Of a stretch of 64,000 bases of DNA, positions 51,901 through 61,400 are shown in pieces. Every line of letters begins with the position of its first letter. Position 1 is the stretch's first letter. Origin of the DNA: Owenia fusiformis (Eukaryota > Annelida > Polychaeta > Sabellida > Oweniidae). The stretch is taken from NCBI GenBank assembly GCA_903813345.2, contig CAIIXF020000012.1, forward strand, positions 31,690,501 to 31,754,500. Reading direction: 5' to 3'. Under the pieces are notes generated by a model. It was not told the origin of the DNA. It did no database searches and saw only the letters and a list, made by a program, of their open reading frames with translations. Made by a program: the position numbers and the translations under genes.

Positions 51901-54900
51901 CTTGAAATGACTTTTTGCAAAAAATCTTGAATTATGTTATAATTTTACATATTTTTCAGTTTTTCCTTATTTTCATGCAGATTATACGAGAATAAGATGC
52001 ATAATCCACATCAAAATGATCGGGAGACAGTATCTCGTGATTCCCAGTGGCTAGGTTGTCCGTTAATAGCTTGTGTTTAATGGTGCGAGCTGATTTGAAA
52101 ACTGGCTCCAAATTGGAGCCAGTTTTGAAAAATGAGCGGTGCGTTTTTATTAAAAAAATAATACAATGCATAATATTTTTGGAATTGATGAACGTGATCA
52201 AATTCATCGATATCCATGCTTAGAATTCAATTTACCCGTATAGTTTTGCAAAAATATGACAATATAAACTATTTAAAAGCCATCTTCCGCAGTACGTGAG
52301 TAAGTAAGAAGCCAGTTTTAAAAGCCGGTTTCTTGGTGACTCCAGAAGCCGGCTTCTGTTGTCCTTCAGAAGCCGGTTTTTAAAAGCCGGCTTTTTGTTG
52401 ACTGTAGAAGCCGGCTTCTGTAGTACGTAAGAAGCCAGTTTGTAAAAGCCGGCTTCTTGGTGACTCCAGAAGCCGGCTTCTGTTGTCCTTCAGAAGCCGG
52501 CTTTTAAAAGCCGGCTTCTTGGTGACTCCAGAAGCCGGCTTCTGTAGTACGTAAGAAGCCAGTTTGTAAAAGCGGTTTTTGCCTTCGAGTACTTCTGCGA
52601 ATATTGGTTCAAGTATTGACAACGAAATTCCAAATTCTTAAAACAATCCTTCGTTTTATTTGAATAAAATTCAAGAATATTTTTATCCAATGTAGATTCT
52701 GATGAAATGAATAAGATTTTGACTAACTTAGAAGACAAGGCTGCTGGTGAAAATCAAATAAAACCAATAGTTAACATGTTAAAGATATGTTAATACTCCC
52801 CTTGACCTATATTTGTAACTTATCATTGAGAACTGGAGTTTTTCCATATAAACTAAAACATGCAAAAATCGCACCCATATATAAAAAGAAGATGAAGATC
52901 AATTTAACAATCATCGCCCAATTTCGCTTTTGTCCTTTTCCTAAAATTTTAGAAAAAGTTATGGCCAACAGAATTGTTGATTATTTGGAAAAGTTTAAAA
53001 TCGTTTGTGAACAACAATTTGGTATTAGAAAAAACAGATCAATCTTCATGGCACTTTTGAACTTTCTGGAATCACTTCGTTCATTACTTATTGATTTCAA
53101 TTTTAATATTTCAATATTTATAGACTTATCGAAAGCCTTTGACACTGTTAACCGTGAGATTCTTTTGGAAAAATTACATTTCAACGGAATGAGAAGTATC
53201 GCTCATAACTGGTTTGCAAGTTACTTGACTTTACTACGAATTCGATTATGTTCAATTCTGACCGTATTCAATTCTCAATATATCGACAATACTCTACCCA
53301 TGGGTTGGTCTCAATATACTGCACTATCTTAGGCATGTAAGATATTACTGTATAAGTGGTATTTAATCCGAGTGGTTAATTTGCCAAATGGTCAAATTTC
53401 ATCAATTTCCTAATTTTAATTTTCCTAATGACAAGAAACTTCCCATTGGATAACATTATGAAGGCAATATTTCCGACATTTAATTTTCCGAGCCTGTTAA
53501 AAATTAGGCAATAGGCAAATTAAATGATTAGGCAAAATTACCACTTATACAGTATATAAGCAAGTATGATGTGAAATCACCTATTGTCCGAGAGAGTAAC
53601 ATGTAGCATAAAGTATCTTTAAGTTTAAAAGGGAAGAAAATCACTGAAAAGTGGCGTGTTGTCTGAGAATCTCTATGCTTAATATTTTAGGACTAAGTGG
53701 AAGTGGAAAAACTGAAATTGCGAAACGTTACTGGGAAGATAATCGACAAAAATATGAATGCGGATGGTTAATCCACAGTGGAACAGAAGAGAATATCCGC
53801 AATGCGTTAGCAAAATGCAGTAGAAGGTTTCAACGTGTTGATCCCGACGTAACGTTGCTACTGGAGGATATATGCGAAGAAATGAAACGGGAATCTGACA
53901 GGAAGTTCTTTATAATATTCGATGATGTGTCACCTGCGACCCAAAAAATAATTCAAGAACATTTCGACACGCGATTGGCTGATAATATAACTGTTATCAT
54001 AACAACCCAAACAGTCCAACATGGTAATGAAAACAGCCTAAAAATTGAAGGTTTCAGCCAAGAAGAAATGCTTGAACTTTTACGTGAGCTAGAAACTGAA
54101 ACAAGAAGTAAAGTAAAACTTTGGAACGAAATGGGTCGATTGCCATGTGCCCTCGTGTGTGCAGAATACGATATAAACAAACAGAAAACGACAATCGAAC
54201 AATATCTGAAAGCCGTAAATGATGTAGATATCAATCCTATGATAGAACAGAGAACACAAAACGCACTTGGATCAGATTACAACAAACGTGGATTCGTGAA
54301 AGCCCACGTCCAAAGTGTGAGAAGCATGATGAAAGAAATAGAAGAGGAATTTAGCGATGATAAAGTTCATGTTGCAAGGGGACTATGTCTTGTATTTAAG
54401 TCGATGGCCTATATGAATTCGAACGCGATACCAGTTTCCTTTCTTGTTAACCTACTCTCTTTAATTTTAGACCAAAAGACACCGTTACCCGAGGAAAAAC
54501 TGGAGCAATACATTAATCAATTGATTGATAAAATGCAAATTCGTTGGTTTGTAACCATATTCAAAGAGGATTCTGACCGATTTTTGGACAGTCATGATTT
54601 AGTTAAGTTAGCCACTCGAATGCAAATTGATGTTGACTCTCGAAATGAACCCCTTGAAAAACTGTTCAAAGCTTTACTAAGTTGCTTTGCTAAGGATACG
54701 GGATTCATGGCGTATTTCAAGACAAACGCGGCACTTTTACCTCACGTGGAAGAAGCTTTGGACCGTGTAGAACAGCTAAGGCACGATGATCCAACTGAAA
54801 TGCAACGTCCTTATCTCTCTTTGATGGAAATTGGCCTCTTGGATGTACTTGGAAATGTCTACGCAAAAACCGAACGAGAGGAACAATCCGAGAAAAAATT

Positions 54901-56693
54901 AGAACGAGCGGTAGATCTATTCTTTGAACTCATTGACGAAAATGACATATCTGTACAAAGTGAATCAGATATTGTGGCTACTGCTCAAGACATTTACCGG
55001 AAATTACATAACTTGGTAACTCAGAATGAAGATGTGAACGTCCTGTCCAACTTCGTTGTTGGGTTGGTTCTAAATAAAACCGACGTTGAGCAACTGAGAC
55101 GTATTGCTGGAGACATCAAATTCCCAGAGCGTGGTTCCCAATTTCTAGTGGACGTTAATACGTATCACAAACTAGTTAAGCACGGCGTTGCCCTTCCGGA
55201 GGAGGAATTGAAACGAATGTACCTTCCGGAACTTTTTGCCTCTGTTCTTTATGAGTACGGAAGATTATACTTGAAAAATGCAGACAAATTCAAGAACATC
55301 AAGGATGAAAAACGCATAAAGAAGATCAAATCAGCCATAAATTTGTCACATGCTGTATGTCAAGTTATTACCGAAAAAACTGATGTCCACGTGCTCCATA
55401 CCATTCTCACCAAACGCAATATTCTGCTGCACGTCTACTCAGAAGATTTAGATGATGACGGCAACGCAAAGCAGCCGCTTCGCAAGCTAAATGATCTATA
55501 CAAAGGGAAGAAAAAATACGAAGAACTTCTTGAAGAAGCTGTTGATAGGAAATGGTTCCAGCATGGTATAATGAAGTGAGGAAAAGATGATCCCCATCAC
55601 AGCTGTAAATGTAGGAGAAAACTCTTGTATATATGCATAAAAGTGCTCAATCTAGAGACGGATCAGTCAAAGCTTGGGGAGATAAAGTCATATGGAGTCG
55701 AGTGTGTGGATAGACTGAAGAAAGATATGGCTGCACAAGAGGAGACTATGATGTTGGAGAGAGGAGCAGATTACCTGTTTGTTTGTGCAGAATTCAATCT
55801 AGCCAGACATGCATTTAAAGATGCCATCGATGACTACGACGATGCCATTCAGCGATATAAGGTAAAGTTATAATTTATTCATTAACCCCATAAATCTCAG
55901 CTGGTACATCACCAGGCTCTGGGTCTGTTGATCCTGGGTTTCAAATTCCGCAAAGGGCATCGGATTTAGTACACTCTTTGCAGTGCATCATTTCGCCACT
56001 TCCCTTAAAAACTAGACGGGATAATTTCTAACTTATAATTATATAATAGGACCACACCCTTACGTTTGCCACACAAGCGTTATTTTATTTAGTTGTGTAC
56101 ATGTACAGACCAAGGACATCACATCAAGTTTCACCAAGGCTGTTTAGAATATTTTTATCAGTTGTCTTGAGAGCTCTCCTGATAGAGATATGGATATGCA
56201 CTTTTGGTTATAAGATACCTAAATCGGCCACATTACGTCCATCCATTGTCAGTTACCATTTCATGCAACAGACGGACGGACATAAAATACGATTTTTCGA
56301 CGTTTAACAAACTGCACAGTAGGTATTCTGCTTTTGATCCACTCATTTTAGTATCGTTTTAGGACGTCCCTCGCCGAACGCAGCCCATTGTTACGATATG
56401 ATTGAAATATTGAAAAAAATGTTGTAAGATCTTGCAATATGATTTTCTATATCCTTACAGAACAGCGCAATACCCGCATGGAAGAAGTACTCCAAGGCTG
56501 TAAAAGGTTTGATCAAAGCTACTCATAGTTGGGCAAAACATGTCAGTCGCAAGATCCAAGTGTACTCGATGCCGTTCAGCAAGCGAAGGAGGAAGCGAAG
56601 GAGGAAGCCAAATCATTCATCTCAAGCTCCCCGCACAATTACGATGACTATATCAAACAATGCCTCGAGGAGTGCGGCATGAACATAGACTAA
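33691..56693 (+). CDS. Death domain-STAND NTPase-TPR-like protein
   Basis: Model: 33691-33960, 34102-34218, 53691-55565, 55644-55861, 56466-56693. Phases agree at every junction (1, 1, 1, 0). The Death domain begins WLQDIAGHLGKNARKVARRL and ends ELKGIADRF. The NTPase has Walker A GLSGSGKTE, Walker B FFIIFDDVSP (about 65 residues on), a sensor-like VIITTQT and a GRLPCAL motif like the GLPLAL of NB-ARC proteins. A long helical region with TPR-like helices follows, including GADYLFVCAEFNLARHAFKD. Death plus STAND plus repeats is the plan of apoptosome and NLR-type signalling switches: the NTPase assembles, the Death domain recruits partners. The 5' end was not found. Intron 2 is 19.5 kb and filled by nested transposons. 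An in-frame TAG at 56526 precedes the TAA at 56691, so the C-terminus may be cut by 54 residues. Confidence 0.75.
34102..34218 (+). CDS. linker exon before the P-loop
   Basis: 117 nt, phase 1-1, between CATTAAG and GTAGGC. Ends NSIVLT(G), the beta strand that leads into the Walker A motif at the start of the next exon 19.5 kb away. Confidence 0.7.
34560..34813 (+). pseudogene. LINE ORF2 fragment, left part
   Basis: Decayed frame with KKAEKMYYTNK, then after a frameshift AERTEIPKQFNNFFANI, the linker between endonuclease and reverse transcriptase (IA..FN.FF.NIG in many LINEs). Continues at 52597. Confidence 0.65.
34842..34997 (+). repeat. AGCCGGCT palindrome array, left end of element C
   Basis: About seven GAAGCCGGCTTC or AAAGCCGGCTTT palindromes separated by 10-20 bp. 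Confidence 0.8.
35030..37478 (+). repeat. 347-bp tandem repeat, seven copies, left array of element C
   Basis: Landmark AACTGGCTCCAA followed by its complement at about 35251, 35599, 35949, 36297, 36644, 36992 and 37340. Each unit also has TTATGCATTGCATTTCCG and TGTGCATTATGCATCTTATT. A 69-codon ORF recurs in several units. Confidence 0.9.
37479..37785 (-). repeat. inverted copy of the 347-bp repeat
   Basis: One unit in the opposite orientation directly after the seven direct ones; the junction is near TGCACTATATTATACTGATT. Confidence 0.8.
37790..39960 (+). repeat. 119-bp tandem repeat with dimer structure
   Basis: ACGTTACAAAGACGTTG recurs every 119 bp (38104, 38223, 38342, 38461, ...). Odd and even units differ (GCACTTCTCACCAAATTG against GTGTTCTCACCAAATTTG), so the true period is about 238 bp. 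About 18 units, degenerate towards the right end. Confidence 0.9.
41147..42004. mobile_element. inverted-repeat element nested in C
   Basis: Arms of about 110 bp containing GGGGTTATTTTGAG and TCTCAAAATAACCCC in mirror positions, outer ends ACCCCCATA and TATGGGGGT. Confidence 0.75.
42135..42970. mobile_element. inverted-repeat element nested in C
   Basis: Arms of about 130 bp, nearly identical: CAAATTTTTTATTCTGTCAA outermost, GTTACATCGTGGAACGCAGC innermost. The core holds several CACGTGA motifs near 42665-42760. Confidence 0.8.
43009..43278. mobile_element. long palindrome nested in C
   Basis: CACAAACATGTATCAG pairs with CTGATACATGTTTGTG; inner arms CCTCACTTAAGTTACA also pair. A roughly 45-bp piece related to one arm occurs at 21294-21340. 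Confidence 0.75.
44325..44990 (+). repeat. duplicated exon-like block
   Basis: Two copies (44325-44515 and 44838-44990), each with CTACTATTGTC, CTCTGTTTTCAG, a short segment and CTAATCAG|GTA. Confidence 0.55.
46518..46655. repeat. hairpin with about 55-bp arms
   Basis: GTTATGTAC at one end, GTACATAAC at the other; inner GGGAAATATGTGTATATCCC pairs around GACGGACCGCAGGGACC. Confidence 0.75.
47260..49735 (+). repeat. 190-bp tandem repeat, right array of element C
   Basis: CACGTGATATTTAAGTCAAA at 48259, 48449, 48639 and 48829 (190-bp steps). About 13 units; the left half is degenerate, the right half near-identical. Confidence 0.9.
49736..52260 (-). repeat. 347-bp repeat, inverted array on the right of element C
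   Basis: Complement of the left array; CTGGCTCCAAGTTGGAGCCA at or near 49790, 50252, 50600, 50947, 51408, 51758 and 52103. Two units carry an extra partial copy starting AAAATGAGCGGTGCG. Confidence 0.9.
52285..52578 (-). repeat. AGCCGGCT palindrome array, right end of element C
   Basis: Ten or more GAAGCCGGCTTCT-type units with TTGGTGACTCCA and TGTTGTCCTTCA spacers; longer than the left array. Confidence 0.8.
52597..53332 (+). pseudogene. LINE reverse-transcriptase fragment, right part
   Basis: Resumes with ANIGSSIDNEIPNS, then SLRTGVFPYKLKHAKIAPIY, KILEKVMANRIVDYLEKF, QQFGIRKNRS, FIDLSKAFDTVNREILLEKL and HNWFASYL: reverse-transcriptase blocks in the usual order. Missing key residues and stops show it is dead; it ends before the catalytic YADD block. 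It lies in intron 2 of the Death-STAND gene, same strand. Confidence 0.85.
53691..55565 (+). CDS. STAND NTPase and helical-region exon
   Basis: Starts after TTAATATTTTAG with (G)LSGSGKTE, a direct continuation of IVLTG. 1875 nt without a stop. Residues 1-160 carry the P-loop motifs; the rest is helical. Ends FQH(V) at the GTATAA donor. An ATG at 53651 is in the intron and is not the start. Confidence 0.85.
55644..55861 (+). CDS. TPR-like exon
   Basis: 218 nt, phase 1-0. Begins VLNLETDQSKLGEIKS and ends DAIDDYDDAIQRYK. The preceding intron would be only 78 nt, with a purine-rich acceptor (GCATAAAAG), the weakest border of the model. Confidence 0.65.
55891..55960 (+). repeat. tRNA-like SINE head, decayed
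   Basis: CTCAGCTGGTACATCA resembles a D arm, GGCTCTGGG an anticodon region and GGGTTTCAAATTCC a B box. Located in the last intron of the Death-STAND gene. Base pairing is too poor for a functional tRNA. Confidence 0.4.
56466..56693 (+). CDS. last exon with in-frame TAG
   Basis: With the acceptor at AACAG (56465) the frame reads RNTRMEEVLQGCKRFDQSYS, TAG at 56526-56528, then LGKTCQSQDPSVLDAVQQ and KEEAKEEAKSF to TAA at 56691. Using the AG five bases upstream shifts to a frame that lacks this acidic coding character. Confidence 0.6.
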
Positions 56694-57002
56694 TGTAGTA
56701 TACATGTGCGTAGACTTACTAGTAAGGTACTTATGCAGACTAAATCAATTACCAAGAGATATGATGATGTATCAAAGCTATCTTTGAGAACATAACTTTG
56801 TTTGTATATATGAGTCTACAGCTTTCTTCCAGAGAATGCTTTTTATGTCATTATGAGTCTGTATATGCTTGGACTTAACCAGGGTGGGCCAAAAGCACGT
56901 TTATATTTTACTTCAATATTTTTTCGAAAACACATGGATTTCGATATATGTTTTTGCAGGGAGTGCAGAAATCACCTTCCCAATTGTTTCTGAAATGGGA
57001 TA

Positions 57003-57008
57003 AATAAA
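57003..57008 (+). promoter_or_regulatory. polyadenylation signal AATAAA (candidate)
   Basis: 310 nt after the TAA of the Death-STAND gene. Confidence 0.45.
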
Positions 57009-57009
57009 T

Positions 57010-58400
57010 CTTTAGAGGGATTCTGATTAATAAAGATAAACTGGAACAAGCAGTTAGTTTAGCCATGCTTCAAATTATAGTACCGATTGACATTATATTG
57101 TTCTCGATGCCAGATGTCAGATATCACGTATGAGTTGGGATTTTCAATGTATTCTAAAATTATTTTCAGACAAAATAGAATATTAGAAGTATCATGAGAC
57201 ATATAAGTAAGAAAAACTGAGACTAAGCACAAACACTAAAAGGTGGTTTTGAAAAATGTGTCTGTACATGGAAATCTATTCCGAGTTCTTATTTGTACTA
57301 AAGAAAATCAGTATGGTGCTTGATTGGGCCCACGCATTAAATAACTTGTTTTTTCAATGTCCTTCAAGACTCATATTAATACTTTGCTAATGTTCCTAGC
57401 CAAAAAGAGATCTTTACTCTTAATTCTGCAACAGTATAACTGAACAACAATAATTTGGGCTTAACGGTTTATTTAAGTAAAAAGTATAAACATTGCAAAT
57501 TATCAAATACATATAAAATTATTAATCTGATAACCGCCCCCATGTGTTGCACATATTTTAAGCAAAAAGTACAAGGATGGGAGGTTTTGGGTGAATCAAA
57601 ATTTTGTAACTGCACTGCGCATGACAGAAATCACTCGCATGTAGCACATGTAGTTGTACAAAATAGATGTCAGGTCTGTTCAAATGTATAAATATGTACC
57701 TGGTAAGTGAGATAAGTAAGATATATGCATCATTCGGAATAAAATTCAATTTATGCTGTATAAATAACAATTTATTTGTTCCCAAAATAGGCCTGATAAG
57801 TTGATAACTGTTAATTTTCAATTAGACCCCTAGTGTATGTTAAACCTAATGTCTCCAGGGGGGGGGGTCAAATTGCCCCTTCGATTTTTTCGATAGTACT
57901 TCTTTTCTTTGCGTAAATACAGTTAATTGCCAAATATTCGCGATTCTTCATGAGAAAAACTTTTTTCAAAAACTACTCAATAAACCTTATGAAAATGTCT
58001 TTGCATGTTTCTCAATCTTTGTGCAAACTCTGGTATCAGAATCATTATGATAACTTTCTCCAAATTTTAGATAATTTTTTTTTACTCTCCCCTACCCCCA
58101 AGTTTTCAATTTCCCCATTTCGATTGATATTCCATCGTTTTGTGGTTACAAGGCAAAATCATAGACCGAGATTGTATTGAAATAATACAGTCGAACGTTC
58201 ATCTATGTTCTTACTTCATCACTGATTGTCATTTGTAGTACATCATTAAATATGAACCTAAGACTACAAACTATCATAAAATCAACGCTGAACCATTCCA
58301 CGAAGATGCTGTTTCCAAATCTGCATGACCCCGCATGGGGAATGCAAAGTTTAGGAAACAACATCTGAGAGGAATGAAGCAGCCACAATGCATTAAGTCT
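57010..58400. other. intergenic stretch between convergent genes
   Basis: AT-rich sequence between the 3' ends of the Death-STAND gene (plus) and the DUF4832 gene (minus). No supported feature apart from a G run near 57858. Confidence 0.4.
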
Positions 58401-58405
58401 TGGGC

Positions 58406-58449
58406 CTAAATTATTTTCACACATTGCAAAATATTTTCTATAAAGTCAC
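58406..58449 (-). CDS. DUF4832 gene last exon (candidate)
   Basis: After TGTATCTTTTAG, in the right phase: GDFIENILQCVKII and TAG. Too short for certainty. Confidence 0.3.
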
Positions 58450-61400
58450 CTAAAAGATACAACATTCTTAAAAGAACACATTTTCTATGAAACTTTTTGC
58501 AAGGGTCAAATATTGGAAAACTCAATTTCAATCTCAATCAACTGTACACAACACAACTGAACATAACAAATGCGTCATTGATATTTCACACACTGTTTAT
58601 TATTCGAATACTCTACTGTTCGGATTGGCTGGAATCGGACACACCTTACCTAGCTACATGTATGTGTGAATCTTATTTTATTCTACATTTTACGTAATAC
58701 ATCGGTTTAATATTCCGTTGTTAAGCGGAAGTTGCACTGGTTGAAGCGCACTCTAGCGTACATTCCCACACTCTATTGTACGAACTCAGGGCAGGGGCGC
58801 TTATTGAGGAAAACACAGAGCATTCAGTACCAGTACTCGATGTGTCGGAACTCACCTAGTAATGGAAAAGACGGTGATCATGACCGTGATCAATTATTTC
58901 ATATGACTTAAAGTCCTCTAATTATATGTTCTAAATTATATATTCTAAAACAAAGTATAACATGAAAAACGTCACTAGTTGCGATTTGTTACAGACGCCA
59001 AACGCCGAACACCATCCACAAAAAAAGTTGGAGACAATAAAAATATGTTACCACCTCTGGTGGTGACATAATACAACGGAGTGTGACAGTAATTAATAGG
59101 GAGTCATCAAAAAACTGTCGAGTATCTTTATCTGCAATGTCACTTACCGTTAGAATATGCCCAAGATTGTTAAATCCTGTTTGAAATTCTGGTACATCGC
59201 TATTCGCAAACAAGATGTACTGATTGGAATCCCAACTCCGCCTAGGGTTATACATTCCAAGGAGCACCTTAAATGAATTACATTAAATGTAAATCCCTAT
59301 GATTGGGTTCTTATGTAATTCCTATGAACAGATAGCAACAATTATATAATAGAAATGTTCAGTATTTATTACGGACTTCTTTTAGAATTTTATCTTGTTG
59401 TTCTTGGTAGAAGATGGTATATTTATGCATATTTGTCGAGAAAAAATATTTTGCTGGGAGTGTGACTTTTTGTAATTGTATACATGTACACATTATGGTA
59501 AAATACAGGGCGTTCAATAAGTACTGATAAAAATGCTATAACTTTTTTTAACTTTTTATATTTCCGACTTCCTTTTCTACTTAACATTGTTGAGTATTGA
59601 ACTGATGTACTGTTGGAGTTAAAAGAATGTACTATTACAGGAAGGTAGTACTGGGTCGAGCCTAAGGTGGTTCGTGGTGGTTCAGGTCTGCACGAAAAAA
59701 TTTGAAAATAACCGACTTAAAATGTGAACAGTTTCATAAATAATTTTATTTTTGAATCCATTTTGATAGTTGATTAATAAACAGTAATACTAAGATACCT
59801 TCGCAACACCTATTGATGACATCAACGAATTCGAACAAATTGTAAGTTGGAAATGACATCAATGAGCAATCCATAAGAATACAATTATACCACAGAGCAA
59901 TTTAAGATCGATCAGGTGACATACGACATCATTGAGAACATCACATGAACTCATTTTTTTATAATTTTTTTATTTCAAAGAATAAGCATGTTAAAGCAAT
60001 TGCAAAAAAAACAATTACAGTACAGTTACATGCATGGTAAACCTGCATTTTACAATTTTACAATACATCACATGAACTCTGCAGAAATTATGCCATCGAC
60101 AACATGGCTGGTGAACAGAATATCAATAATATTCACCATCAAATTAGAAGCAGCATCAAGTTCTATATATCCTTAGGTAAATCAAAACAGTATACAATAA
60201 AGGACATATGAGGCTTGGGAAGGACACTACATGTATGTCTATCTTATATCGTCGATTCCGCTATTTCAGAGAGAGACAGTCATCAGTTGAAGATGAATTG
60301 AGACAGAGGTGACCAAAAGCTGTAACTCCCCCTAGTCAGATTAATACGATAAAATAATATCCGATGAATTCCTATCAGAAAAATTGCAGACATTACTGAT
60401 TCAAGTATTGGTCGTGAAAACCATGTTATTCATAATGATTTAGAAATAAAATTGATGTGTGACAAGTTGGTGCTCAAGCAATTGCAATCAATCAATTGAC
60501 TATGGGGCAATATTCACATTTTAAGTCATTTTGAAACATTTTTCATGCAGACCTGATCCACCACTAACAACCTTTTTATCAGTACTTATTGAACGACCTC
60601 TACATTGGTCAAAAACATAAAAATGGAATTGTTAATGATATTTTCGCAATTCTTTTTTTACTTCGTTTTACGTGGGGGGGCTTTCTGAAAGTTCAAATAA
60701 TTGTAGTAAGAATATTATTTGTAGATGTCGCAATATCAATATGCTTAATTTGATGTCCATAAATTTGATAGACGACGATCTATAAGAATATCACACTTAT
60801 GGACATAAAGAGCTGCGCAATAAATGATGACGTAATCAAAAGCTTCATAAGTTATACGTTATACTGGAATAATAAACATGCTATAAGTGAGTTGTGAAAT
60901 CTCTCTATTTTGCAGGCATTAATGCTTACCAAGAGAACGGGATTGATGAATACTTACATAATGTACTACATTTGTTCCGCTATATCTAATGTCTTGGACA
61001 TACTCGTTGATACGTTTTTTCGAAGTTTGTGGCCTATCTAAGCCAAATCTCAGGAGAACAAGTAGGGGCGTTTCAAGGATCTAAAACTCGAGGCGAAACA
61101 CTGGCGAATCCAGAAGCTAACAAGGAGGGGGGGGGACATTACAAATCAGAAAATAATTGCCTCATCCCTTGCTACACTCTTGAAAAGAGTTTTCTACCTC
61201 ATATACGCCATCGGGGAAGCTTTCTGGAATGCCAAGAGTTCCTTCTATCACAATTGGCCCTACTTCCGTCTGCCAGTCACGTACCTCGATATCAGGGATG
61301 ACAGCGCGATACAATGTTCCTCTGAAGCATCAAATAGTTATAGTTTCCATACGTATACTGTCTTTTTTGTTCAGCTATAGCCATATCAGTTTACTCAAAT

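Larger units (their letters stand above)
34814..52596. mobile_element. 17.8-kb satellite-rich inverted-repeat element (element C)
   Basis: Flanked by the 10-bp duplication GCGAATATTG (34804-34813, 52597-52606), which lies within LINE coding sequence: removing the element restores NNFFANIGSSIDNEIPNS. The ends are inverted repeats AGAA-A-TCGAAGGCAAA (16 of 19 match). Going inward both sides have AGCCGGCT palindrome arrays, then 347-bp repeats in opposite orientation, then a tandem array (119 bp left, 190 bp right), then 7.3 kb of central sequence. A 9-10-bp duplication fits Mutator-like and foldback elements. No transposase identified. Confidence 0.8.

Noticed and set aside
53651-53690. ATG at 53651 as start of the NTPase
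   Set aside because: It lies before a good acceptor (TTAATATTTTAG at 53690), and the P-loop strand is completed by the exon at 34102-34218.
61029-61380. Plus-strand ORFs over DUF4832 exon f
   Set aside because: The minus strand fits the family and the phases of neighbouring exons; the plus reading is its shadow.
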